Source: Helicobacter_D ganmani
Lineage (GTDB): Bacteria > Campylobacterota > Campylobacteria > Campylobacterales > Helicobacteraceae
Strand: one strand, 5' to 3'
Length of the DNA stretch: 21,470 nt
Assembly: GCF_965138225.1 (NCBI RefSeq)
Contig: NZ_CBCSAX010000024.1
In this document: positions 1 through 7,722 of the stretch, piece by piece
Numbering within the stretch: the first letter of the stretch is position 1
Layout: each line of letters starts with the position of its first letter
The notes under the pieces: generated by a model
Told to the model about the DNA's origin: nothing
The model's database searches: none
Seen by the model: the letters and a program-made list of their open reading frames with translations, nothing else
Program-made: the position numbers and the translations under genes

Positions 1-23
1 AAACAAATAAAAAGGAGTTTAAA

Positions 24-1538
24 ATGGCATTTCAAGTCAATACGAATGTAAATTCACTCAACGCAACAGCTCAAAGCACATTTACACAAACAAGTTTAGC
101 AAGTTCGCTTCAAAAATTAAGCAGTGGTCTTAGAATCAACTCTGCAAAAGATGACGCTTCAGGTATGGCGATTGCCGACTCATTGCGCTCACAAGCAAAC
201 ACACTAGGTCAAGCAATCAAAAATGCAAACGATGGTATGGGAATTATCCAAATTGCGGATAAAGCTATGGACGAGCAAGTAAAAGTCCTTGATACTATCA
301 AGACAAAGGCGACTCAAGCAGCACAAGATGGACAAACTGAAACTACAAGAAAAGCGATTCAAGCAGATATTAACCGATTGATTGAATCCCTAGACAATAT
401 CGCAGCGACTACAAGCTACAATGGTCTAACACTCCTTGCAGGTGGTTTTACAAACAAAGAATTCCAAGTGGGTGCGTATTCTAACCAAACTATTAGAGCA
501 AGCATTGGTGCAACAAGCTCTGATAAAATCGGGCATGTGAGAACAGAAAGCTATAAAATCAGCGGTACAGCATTAACTGCAGGGAATGGTGGTATGACAA
601 CTAGTTTATCTTTCACAGTTGCCAATAAAACCGTTAACTTGGAATCTGTTGTTTTATCATCTAGTGCAGGAACAGGTCTAGGTGTCCTAGCAGAAGCAAT
701 CAACCGCTATTCTGATGAATTGGGTGGTGTACGTGCAGAAGCTGATGTACAGGTAGCAGGTACTGCGGCAGTGCAAGCTGGAAATGTATCCGCATTAAGC
801 ATTAATGGTATTCGTATTGGGGATATTTTAGATGTAAAAGCAAATGACAGAGACAATAGGCTTGTTCAAGCAATCAACCAATACAAAGATACCACAGGAG
901 TTCAAGCTTCTATTGACACAAATGGTGCATTGAGATTAACTTCAACCGATGGTAGAGGTATAGAAATAAAAGTTGGTGGTGCATCAATAACAGGTGCGGG
1001 CATTATGCGAATGACTGCTGCTATTAATAAGCTTAATGTAGGGACATTAAACCTCACTCAACTTGGCGCAAATGATATTGTTTTCAATGATGCCGCTACT
1101 ATTGCTAATGGCGGACTTGGTGTTGGCTCTCAAGCCGTTAAAAGTGAAGCAGTTACAACTCTAAGAAATATCAAAGGTTCTTTCAATGATGCTACTTTGA
1201 AATCTATTGGAGTAACTGCAACGGGAACAGAATATGGTTCAGGCGTTACAACCCTTAAAGGTGCAATGCTCGTAATGGATATTGCAGAATCTGCGATTAA
1301 ACAACTTGATAGCATTCGCTCTGACTTAGGTTCTGTTCAACAACAAATGCAATCTACAATCAACAATATTACAATCACTCAAGTGAATGTAAAATCTGCT
1401 GAAAGTGGAATCAGAGAAGTAGATTTTGCAGCAGAGAGTGCAAACTACTCTAACTTGAACATTCTAGCTCAAGCTGGAAGTTATGCAATGAGCCAAGCAA
1501 ATGCAGTTCAACAAAATATCTTAAGATTACTTCAATAG
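24..1538 (+). CDS. flaA: Major flagellin FlaA
   Basis: Structural subunit of the flagellar filament, exported by the flagellar type III system. The 504 residues fit the epsilonproteobacterial flagellin length (about 510). The conserved N-terminal D0/D1 region (residues 1-175) begins MAFQVNTN, as in FlaA rather than the MSFRINTN of Helicobacter FlaB, and contains KLSSGLRIN, DDASGMAIADSLRSQ and NKEFQVGAYSNQ. The centre (about 176-400) is variable. The C-terminal D1/D0 region (about 410-504) has SDLGSVQQQMQSTINNI, EVDFAAESANYS and the terminal helix ending NILRLLQ. Residues 83-90 (DEQVKVLD) replace the TLR5-recognised segment of Salmonella FliC, as in other epsilon flagellins. AAAGGAG at 11-17 is a good ribosome binding site. 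The promoter lies outside the window; FlaA is sigma-28 dependent in relatives. A terminator follows directly. FlaA versus FlaB rests mainly on the N-terminus. Confidence 0.95.
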   Translation: MAFQVNTNVNSLNATAQSTFTQTSLASSLQKLSSGLRINSAKDDASGMAIADSLRSQANTLGQAIKNANDGMGIIQIADKAMDEQVKVLDTIKTKATQAAQDGQTETTRKAIQADINRLIESLDNIAATTSYNGLTLLAGGFTNKEFQVGAYSNQTIRASIGATSSDKIGHVRTESYKISGTALTAGNGGMTTSLSFTVANKTVNLESVVLSSSAGTGLGVLAEAINRYSDELGGVRAEADVQVAGTAAVQAGNVSALSINGIRIGDILDVKANDRDNRLVQAINQYKDTTGVQASIDTNGALRLTSTDGRGIEIKVGGASITGAGIMRMTAAINKLNVGTLNLTQLGANDIVFNDAATIANGGLGVGSQAVKSEAVTTLRNIKGSFNDATLKSIGVTATGTEYGSGVTTLKGAMLVMDIAESAIKQLDSIRSDLGSVQQQMQSTINNITITQVNVKSAESGIREVDFAAESANYSNLNILAQAGSYAMSQANAVQQNILRLLQ

Positions 1539-1556
1539 TCTTTTTAAGATTCTTCC

Positions 1557-1578
1557 TAGAATCCCGCAAGGGATTCTA
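1557..1578 (+). terminator. Rho-independent terminator after flaA
   Basis: Perfect 9-bp inverted repeat, TAGAATCCC at 1557-1565 and GGGATTCTA at 1570-1578, with a GCAA tetraloop. A short T-rich stretch (TACTTTTCT) follows. It starts 19 bases after the flagellin stop, so it probably ends a monocistronic flagellin mRNA. Confidence 0.85.
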
Positions 1579-1854
1579 TACTTTTCTAATCTCTTAACCT
1601 CTACTTTAATCTTTGGAAAAAATTGTAGGCAAAGCGGCAATCCACCCTTATATCTCACAAAGTTTTAACAAAAGAATCTTTATTGTATGCAATATTTCAA
1701 TTGTTTTGTCTTTTTGGTCCTCGCAAAGAGAACAAAAAATAAAATTATCGTTTTAACAAAAAGAATTTTGCAATTAATTTTTATTTCGTAGTGCTTTTTA
1801 AGGCAAAAAAAGATAAATTTCTTTTAACTTAATCCCAAAAGATAAAGGAAGGTA
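1579..1854. other. Intergenic region upstream of hydA (no gene seen)
   Basis: Very AT-rich spacer between the flaA terminator and hydA, with no supportable ORF on either strand. It must carry the hyd operon promoter, but no pair of -35/-10 boxes is convincing. Two structures stand out: a short palindrome with arms TATTG (1681-1685) and CAATA (1690-1694), and a longer imperfect hairpin at 1711-1739 with about 10 of 12 pairs and loop GCAAA. Either could be a regulator site or a leader structure; nothing in the sequence says which. Confidence 0.6.
1711..1739. other. Imperfect hairpin upstream of hydA
   Basis: Left arm TTTTTGGTCCTC (1711-1722), loop GCAAA, right arm GAGAACAAAAAA (1728-1739), with two mismatches. 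It lies 116 bases before hydA. The role is unknown; it could be part of an untranslated leader or an operator. Confidence 0.35.
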
Positions 1855-3006
1855 ATGGAAAGAGAACAAACGCTATTGCGACAGGCTCAAGATAGACTTG
1901 CGAACATCGCTAAAATCCCAAGTCTCAAAAAAGGTCAAAGCATTAAAAAAATGCTGAAAGAAAAAGGAATCTCAAGGAGAGATTTTATGAAGTGGGCTGG
2001 AGCAATGACAGCTATGTTGTCTTTGCCAGCAAGTTTTACTCCGCTAACTGCGAAAGCAGCAGAAGTTGCAGACCGCTTACCTGTGATTTGGCTGCATTTA
2101 GCGGAATGCACAGGCTGTAGTGAAAGCCTCTTAAGAAGTGATGGACCGGGCATTGCAAGTTTGATTTTTGATTATATTTCTTTAGAATACCACGAAACCA
2201 TTATGGCTGCGGCTGGCTATCAAGCAGAAGAAAACCTAGAATCCGCAATAGAAAGATACAAAGGTCGTTATGTATTAATGGTAGAGGGTGGCGTGCCAAC
2301 GGGGCTAGAAGGACAATACTTAACAATTGGCGCGCACGGAAATACAGGCTTGGCAAATGCGAAATTAGCGAGTGAAAATGCGGCGGCAATTTTTGCGATT
2401 GGGACTTGCTCAAGCTTCGGTGGAATCCAAGCAGCCCACCCTAACCCAACTGCAGCAAAACCGCTTAGTGAAGTTACCAACAAACCTGTGATTAATGTGC
2501 CCGGTTGTCCTCCAAGTGAAAAAAATATCGTGGGCAATGTGATTCATTTCTTGCTTTTTGGCACTCTACCACAACTTGATGCATTCAATCGTCCAAAATG
2601 GGCTTATGGATTAAGAATCCACGATTTATGCGAAAGACGCGGGCATTTTGACGCAGGAGAATTTGTGCAAAGATTCGGTGATGAGGGTGCAAAAAATGGT
2701 TATTGCCTCTATAAAGTTGGCTGTAAAGGACCTTATACTTTCAACAACTGCTCCAAATTACGTTTTAACTCCCATACAAGCTGGCCTATTCAAGCAGGAC
2801 ACGGCTGTATTGGTTGCAGTGAGCCAAATTTCTGGGATACTATGGGACCTTTTGAAGAGCCACTTGCTAGCAAACTCTACAATGCGCCGTTGTTTGAAGG
2901 TGCAGACCGCACCGCAGATAATATCGGAATTACATTACTCGGCGCAGCAGCCATCGGTATGGCGGCACACGCAGTTCTAAGTAATTTTAGAAAAGACAAA
3001 GAATAA
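1855..3006 (+). CDS. hydA: Periplasmic [NiFe]-hydrogenase small subunit (Tat precursor)
   Basis: Iron-sulfur subunit of the membrane-bound, H2-oxidising uptake hydrogenase; it carries electrons from the NiFe site to cytochrome b. A long n-region precedes the twin-arginine motif SRRDFMKW (RR at 41-42) and a hydrophobic stretch ending near residue 68, so the folded HydA/HydB dimer is exported by Tat. Likely cluster ligands: proximal [4Fe-4S] C85, C88, C185, C218; distal [4Fe-4S] H256, C259, C284, C290; medial [3Fe-4S] C299, C318, C321. A hydrophobic C-terminal helix (about 357-376) followed by FRKDKE anchors the protein. G87 and G190 occupy the positions of the two extra cysteines of O2-tolerant enzymes, so the proximal cluster looks like the standard type. 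The ATG has a good ribosome binding site, AAGGAAGG, just upstream. hydB follows after 9 bases. Confidence 0.97.
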   Translation: MEREQTLLRQAQDRLANIAKIPSLKKGQSIKKMLKEKGISRRDFMKWAGAMTAMLSLPASFTPLTAKAAEVADRLPVIWLHLAECTGCSESLLRSDGPGIASLIFDYISLEYHETIMAAAGYQAEENLESAIERYKGRYVLMVEGGVPTGLEGQYLTIGAHGNTGLANAKLASENAAAIFAIGTCSSFGGIQAAHPNPTAAKPLSEVTNKPVINVPGCPPSEKNIVGNVIHFLLFGTLPQLDAFNRPKWAYGLRIHDLCERRGHFDAGEFVQRFGDEGAKNGYCLYKVGCKGPYTFNNCSKLRFNSHTSWPIQAGHGCIGCSEPNFWDTMGPFEEPLASKLYNAPLFEGADRTADNIGITLLGAAAIGMAAHAVLSNFRKDKE

Positions 3007-3015
3007 GGAGAATTT

Positions 3016-4752
3016 ATGACAAAAAGAATTATTGTAGATCCTATCACAAGGATTGAGGGGCACTTAAGAATTGAAGTCATTGTAGATGAAAATAATGTCA
3101 TTACCGATGCTTATTCTAGCTCTACTTTATGGCGCGGTTTAGAGGTTATCGTAAAAAACCGCGACCCTAGAGATGTCGGTTTTATGGTGCAAAGAATCTG
3201 CGGTGTTTGCACATTTTCACATTACAAAGCCGGAATTACCGCAGTAGAAAACGCGCTAGGGATTCAGATTCCATTTAATGCACAAATGGTGCGAAGCTTG
3301 ATGAATGTTTCTCTTGTAATGCACGACCACTTGGTGCATTTCTATCACTTGCATGGATTGGATTGGTGTGATATTACGGAAGCACTTAAAGCTGACCCCA
3401 AAAAAGCAAGTGAGATTGCGTTTAAATACTCTAAAAACCCGATTGCAACAGGTACCGATGAGCTTGTTGCTGTGCAAGAAAAAGTTAAAGCCTTTGCGAA
3501 TGCTAAACAAGGTTTAGGACCTTTTGCAAATGCTTATTGGGGACACAAAACCTATAAATTCTCTCCTGAACAAAACCTCATCGTGCTTTCCCATTACTTA
3601 AAAGCTCTTGAAATTCAAAGAGTTGCGGCACAAATGATGGCAATCTTCGGCGCAAAACAACCCCACCCACAAAGTTTAACCGTTGGGGGTGTAACTTGCG
3701 TTGCAGATATTTTAGACCCTAGCAGATTGGGAGATTGGCTCACTAAATACAAAGAAGTAGGGGATTTCATCAATCGCGCTTATTATGCAGATGTCGTAAT
3801 GGCAGCTGAAGTCTTCAAAAACGAACCAAGCGTGCTTAAAGGTTGCGGTGTGCGCAACTTCCTTTCTTATGCCGAAATTCCTGTCAATCATAATGAGACG
3901 CTTTATAGCACAGGTGTTGTGCGAGGTGGCGATATTTCTAAACTCCTAGAAGTCAATGAAGACCTCATCACAGAAGAAGCAACACATTCTTGGTATCAAA
4001 ACGATAAAGCATTGCACCCTTATGATGGCGAAACAGAGCCAAATTATACAGGATTCACAGATGCGGAGACCATTGGACCTGATGGTAACCCACTCAAAAC
4101 AAAAGCAATTGATATGCGCGGTAAATACAGCTGGATTAAATCCCCTCGTTATAATGGCGAACCTATGGAGGTAGGACCGCTTGCAACAATTGTTGTGGGA
4201 CTAGCAGCCAAGAATCCTCGTATCACAAAAATTGCAACACAATTCCTAGAAGATACAGGATTACCAATTGAAGCACTTTTTAGCACATTGGGTAGAACTG
4301 CAGCACGACTTTTGGAATGCAAGCTTTCCACAGATTATGGCATAGAAGCTTTTAATTCTTTGGTAGCAAATCTCAAAACAGGCGACCAAACCACTTGCGC
4401 TCCTTATAAGATTGACAAAAACAAAGAATACAAAGGGCGTTACATTGGTAATGTTCCACGCGGGACACTAAGCCACTGGGTAAGAATCAAAGACGGCGTC
4501 GTAGCAAATTATCAAGCAGTTGTGCCAAGTACTTGGAATGCAGGACCAAAAGATTCTAAAAATCAAATGGGACCCTATGAAGCTTCATTAGTTGGAATCA
4601 AAGTGCAAGATATTACCAAACCGCTAGAAATCGTGCGGACTATCCATTCCTTTGACCCTTGTATCGCGTGTGCAGTGCATTTAATGGATACAAAAGGGAA
4701 TGAAATCAGCCAATATAGACTTGACCCCATTGCGATGAATTGTAAAATTTAA
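3016..4752 (+). CDS. hydB: [NiFe]-hydrogenase large subunit
   Basis: Catalytic subunit holding the Ni-Fe(CN)2CO centre. The N-terminal motif RICGVCTFSH (C62, C65) and the C-terminal motif DPCIACAVH (C549, C552, H555) supply the four cysteine ligands of the active site. The length of 578 matches the family. After H555, the expected cleavage site of the HydD endopeptidase, 23 residues remain; these should be removed once nickel is inserted. Many family members carry about 15. There is no signal peptide, as expected for a subunit that is carried across the membrane with HydA. AAGGAG sits just before the ATG, and hydC begins 9 bases after the stop, so the genes are co-transcribed and probably co-translated in stoichiometric amounts. 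Confidence 0.97.
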   Translation: MTKRIIVDPITRIEGHLRIEVIVDENNVITDAYSSSTLWRGLEVIVKNRDPRDVGFMVQRICGVCTFSHYKAGITAVENALGIQIPFNAQMVRSLMNVSLVMHDHLVHFYHLHGLDWCDITEALKADPKKASEIAFKYSKNPIATGTDELVAVQEKVKAFANAKQGLGPFANAYWGHKTYKFSPEQNLIVLSHYLKALEIQRVAAQMMAIFGAKQPHPQSLTVGGVTCVADILDPSRLGDWLTKYKEVGDFINRAYYADVVMAAEVFKNEPSVLKGCGVRNFLSYAEIPVNHNETLYSTGVVRGGDISKLLEVNEDLITEEATHSWYQNDKALHPYDGETEPNYTGFTDAETIGPDGNPLKTKAIDMRGKYSWIKSPRYNGEPMEVGPLATIVVGLAAKNPRITKIATQFLEDTGLPIEALFSTLGRTAARLLECKLSTDYGIEAFNSLVANLKTGDQTTCAPYKIDKNKEYKGRYIGNVPRGTLSHWVRIKDGVVANYQAVVPSTWNAGPKDSKNQMGPYEASLVGIKVQDITKPLEIVRTIHSFDPCIACAVHLMDTKGNEISQYRLDPIAMNCKI

Positions 4753-4761
4753 GGAGAAATT

Positions 4762-5439
4762 ATGGAAACAAGATACAAAGCTGTGCTTGAGTTTTCAAAA
4801 CTCACACGGATTTTCCATTGGATTAGAGCATTAGCAATTTTTGGATTAATTGCAACAGGATTCTATCTTGCTTATCCTTTTTTAGCACCTAATAATTTCA
4901 CAGGTGAACCTGTGGGGTTTCTTTATGCTTTAATGCGCAGTTGGCATTTGATTCTTGGCTTCTTACTCATTGCAGTAACTATTTTTCGCCTTTATCTACT
5001 TTTGACAAAAGAATGTGCATTAGAGCGTCGCTCTATTTTGGATTTTTTCAATCCTTTTGTGTGGTTTGGCGTCTTGAAAAGCTATCTACTTTTTGGCGGA
5101 CATCCTCATTTAAAAGGTGCTTACAATCCCTTACAGCTTGCAACTTACTTAGGTGTAATGCTTTTAATTATTGCAATTTCTCTTAGCGGACTTGTGCTTT
5201 ATGCACATGTTTATCACGAGGGCTTGGGGGGATTCATCGCGCCTTTAATGAAACCTTTGGAAGTGCTTTGTGGCGGAATCGCTAATGTGCGCTTAATCCA
5301 CCATATTTTAACTTGGGCATTCGTTATTTTTATTCCAATTCATATTTATATGGCAAGCTGGAATAGCGCGAAATTCCCTGGTGCTGGTGTAGATACGATT
5401 TTTAGCGGCGTCAAATTTGAAAAAGATGAGCAAGCATAA
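4762..5439 (+). CDS. hydC: Hydrogenase cytochrome b subunit
   Basis: Membrane-bound di-heme cytochrome b that accepts electrons from HydA and reduces menaquinone. The 225 residues include about four transmembrane helices (roughly 21-40, 58-82, 128-150 and 180-198). Histidines in or beside the helices, H19 (FHW), H62 (SWHL), H180/H181 and H194 (PIHIY), are the likely heme b ligands by analogy with the HyaC/HydC family. The start has an AAGGAG ribosome binding site and lies 9 bases after hydB. The C-terminus (FSGVKFEKDEQA) is charged and probably cytoplasmic. A stable hairpin follows the stop, so expression of the downstream maturation genes may be lower than that of the structural genes. Confidence 0.95.
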   Translation: METRYKAVLEFSKLTRIFHWIRALAIFGLIATGFYLAYPFLAPNNFTGEPVGFLYALMRSWHLILGFLLIAVTIFRLYLLLTKECALERRSILDFFNPFVWFGVLKSYLLFGGHPHLKGAYNPLQLATYLGVMLLIIAISLSGLVLYAHVYHEGLGGFIAPLMKPLEVLCGGIANVRLIHHILTWAFVIFIPIHIYMASWNSAKFPGAGVDTIFSGVKFEKDEQA

Positions 5440-5445
5440 ATACCC

Positions 5446-5470
5446 AATGCGATTCCTTGCGAATCGCATT
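5446..5470 (+). terminator. Hairpin between hydC and hydD (attenuator or mRNA-stability element)
   Basis: Perfect 10-bp inverted repeat, AATGCGATTC (5446-5455) and GAATCGCATT (5461-5470), loop CTTGC. It lies 6 bases after the hydC stop and 17 bases before the hydD start. The following sequence, TCCGCATTTTAAAA, has only a weak T-run, so full termination is unlikely. Partial termination, or protection of the hydABC mRNA 3' end, would lower the dose of the maturation proteins. It belongs inside an operon, which makes it noteworthy. Confidence 0.6.
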
Positions 5471-5487
5471 TCCGCATTTTAAAATAA

Positions 5488-6024
5488 ATGAAAATCCTCG
5501 TGTTGGGCATTGGCAATATTCTATTTGGTGATGAGGGGATTGGTGTGCATTTATCCAATCTATTGAAACTCAATTATACTTTTAGCGGTGAGCATTGTGT
5601 GGAGATTGTAGATGGCGGGACAATGGCTCAACATTTAATTCCCCTTATCACGCAATACGATTCTGTGTTGATTATAGATTCTATTGACGCAAAAGATGCC
5701 AAAATAGGTGATGTTTATTTTTTTGACTTTCGTGCAATTCCTAACCAAATCACTTGGGCTGGTAGTGCGCACGAAGTAGAAATGCTCCAAACCCTACGAA
5801 TGATTGAAATGTTAGGAGATTTACCGCCAACAAAGATTTTAGGCATTAAACCTTTTATTATTGGAGAAAATCCAACCTTTGAACTCACAGAGGAAGTCAA
5901 ACAGGGCGCAAAGCTAATGGAATCCCAAGCAATTCACTACTTAGAATCACTTGGCGTTCAAATCTCCAAAACCTCTTATCAAGATTTGCAAGAAATTGCA
6001 CGTTTCTCCTACAAAGGATACTAA
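5488..6024 (+). CDS. hydD: Hydrogenase maturation protease (HyaD/HybD family, M52)
   Basis: Nickel-dependent endopeptidase that cuts the C-terminal tail from HydB after the active-site metals are in place. The N-terminus has the family motif GIGNILFGDEGIGVHL (residues 7-22). E16, D64 (in IIDSID) and H95 (in SAHE) correspond to the nickel-sensing residues E16, D62 and H93 of E. coli HybD. The 178 residues are close to the family's usual size. It is a cytoplasmic protein. No good Shine-Dalgarno sequence precedes the ATG (the upstream bases are AAAATAA), in contrast to hydA, hydB and hydC. Together with the hairpin just upstream, this predicts lower expression. The stop directly abuts the hydE start. 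Confidence 0.95.
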   Translation: MKILVLGIGNILFGDEGIGVHLSNLLKLNYTFSGEHCVEIVDGGTMAQHLIPLITQYDSVLIIDSIDAKDAKIGDVYFFDFRAIPNQITWAGSAHEVEMLQTLRMIEMLGDLPPTKILGIKPFIIGENPTFELTEEVKQGAKLMESQAIHYLESLGVQISKTSYQDLQEIARFSYKGY

Positions 6025-7722
6025 ATGACTTCTGAAACTTCAGAGTTGGAATCCCACTTAATTGTCGCTTTCGTTTTCCAACAAATCGCTAAACTTGCTT
6101 TCCCGCACAATATTCAAAATTTCTTACTCAAATCTCTACATTTTGCCCTAAGAAAAACCAACCTACAAGGGCAATTTGTGCAAAATTCTCAAGATTCTTT
6201 TAGGCTAGAGGTGCAGGGAAGCCAACAAGAAATTTTGAACTTTAGCGATTCTTTGCAAAACTATATTCCACTTTCTTTACAATGGACTTTTAAAGAGTTG
6301 ATTGTTTTAGAATCTTTCTCTAAAGAGAATTTAATTTCCTTAAATCATCTCTTTGTAACTCACTTTCTAACCCCTTTGGAGCTGCAACAATTAAGCAACA
6401 AAGAATCCCCGAATTTCTGTAACCTATGGGCGCAATGGATAGATTTTCAGCCCACCAAAATGACATTTTTAAAAGAGGAGCAAAGAAACGAGATTCAAAA
6501 TGCACAAGATTTGATAGAATCTCTCCAAACTCTTGCAAATCTTTTGAAGCAAAATGAGTGCATCTTTGTCAAAACAATTTTTGGCAAAAAGGAGTTGGTG
6601 CTTTTAGAGGAAAACAATCCGCCAAATTTAGAGGAGATTGGAGAGGATTTTTGCTTTATGCCCTACTCCCTTATCAATGTCAAAATGCTTTTTAGGGTAG
6701 AAAATGAGGAATTGCAAGCCTTAGCAACTTTGGAAAAACCCATTTTGAAGCTTGCTCCTAAAAGCATTTTTCAACATTTCTTCCCTATTGCGCAAGTGAA
6801 TGTCCTTTTGCCTTTTGAGCCTTATTTAGTTCTTTTGAGTAAATTTTTGGATTCCTCTTTAGGTCTATATTTGTTGCCACTCCGACAAAAAAGAAAAAAT
6901 GGAATCTGTGAATTTGTTGCTGAAGATTCCAAACCCCTGACTTTAAGCATTGCGCAAAACTCCCTTATCTTGCCACATCGCTTTGAATCTTACAAACCCA
7001 ATTCTATTGCCAATGCTTTCTTGCAAGCTATTACAAAGGATTCTTTAAATCGTGTCAATGCACTTTATCTTGGTGAGAATCGCACGCTTTTTTGGGTATA
7101 TTTTAATGAGAATTTCAAAGAAGCACTCACATTTAACTTTGAAAGCAACCTAGGAACAATCCTTGAGACATTCAAAACCCTAAACCAAACCACACAAAGT
7201 TTGTTAAAAAATTTTTCATCTCATTTTGAATCCATAATCCACGCTCTAGAATCTCTCCCCAAAAATTCTGTCCCCTCACAAAACCTATTAGACTTGGTGG
7301 GAATGTGCGGTGTCTTACTAGGCTTAGGTGAATCTCACAATCTCAAAGCAAGCGCAAATGCTGTGATAGAATGTGCATGGAAATTTTTGGGCAAAAAAGG
7401 TCCGCGCATCGATTTTAGACTAGAGCGCGACACAGAGGGTAAAATCTCCTTAAACACTTTGCACACCTTGCGTTCTGTTATGAGCTTCAGACTTGCTGGA
7501 GTAGAGAACGAGTTGCTATGCTTTGGAATCTTGGATTCTTTAGCGGAATTTTTTGCTAATTTTAGTCGTGATATGGAGGAAAACTACCAAACAAAAGGCA
7601 TCGTCGTCTGTGGCAAATTATTTTTGAACACACAATTTATAAATCAATTCTTGCATTATTTGCCAAAAACCTCTGAAATCTATGCTTGTGCAACAATGGA
7701 ATTTAAAAACAAAACTCTATAA
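6025..7722 (+). CDS. hydE: Hydrogenase accessory protein HydE (degenerate HypF-like)
   Basis: Homologue of the Helicobacter hydE product (HP0635 type), reported to be needed for hydrogenase activity; its mechanism is unknown to me. The 565 residues show no signal peptide or clear membrane helix. Read against HypF, the order of recognisable segments matches. Residues 25-96 resemble an acylphosphatase domain (NLQGQFVQNS, LEVQGSQQEILNF). Residues 168-275 resemble a YrdC domain (CIFVKTIFGKKELVLLEE, EKPILKLAPKS, VNVLLPFEPYLVLL; compare HypF AVKGLGGFHLACDA, RPIVLL, LGVMLPYTPLHHLL). Residues 421-545 resemble the end of the Kae1-like domain (VGMCGVLLGLGESHN, GIVVCGKLFLNTQFIN; compare LSGGVFQN). The HypF zinc fingers and the HxHAH metal motif are absent. 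This should not be confused with radical SAM HydE of [FeFe]-hydrogenases. hydD abuts it with no gap. The HydE name is firm; the HypF relationship is inference. Confidence 0.88.
   Translation: MTSETSELESHLIVAFVFQQIAKLAFPHNIQNFLLKSLHFALRKTNLQGQFVQNSQDSFRLEVQGSQQEILNFSDSLQNYIPLSLQWTFKELIVLESFSKENLISLNHLFVTHFLTPLELQQLSNKESPNFCNLWAQWIDFQPTKMTFLKEEQRNEIQNAQDLIESLQTLANLLKQNECIFVKTIFGKKELVLLEENNPPNLEEIGEDFCFMPYSLINVKMLFRVENEELQALATLEKPILKLAPKSIFQHFFPIAQVNVLLPFEPYLVLLSKFLDSSLGLYLLPLRQKRKNGICEFVAEDSKPLTLSIAQNSLILPHRFESYKPNSIANAFLQAITKDSLNRVNALYLGENRTLFWVYFNENFKEALTFNFESNLGTILETFKTLNQTTQSLLKNFSSHFESIIHALESLPKNSVPSQNLLDLVGMCGVLLGLGESHNLKASANAVIECAWKFLGKKGPRIDFRLERDTEGKISLNTLHTLRSVMSFRLAGVENELLCFGILDSLAEFFANFSRDMEENYQTKGIVVCGKLFLNTQFINQFLHYLPKTSEIYACATMEFKNKTL

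Noticed and set aside
1612..1632. Sigma-54-like promoter (TTTGG...TTGT) before hydA
   Set aside because: The GG and GT elements are 10 bases apart instead of 12 and the GC of the -12 element is missing.
2648..2980. 110-codon frame inside hydA
   Set aside because: It is a shifted reading of a clearly conserved gene; its cysteine- and serine-rich content reflects the hydA codons.
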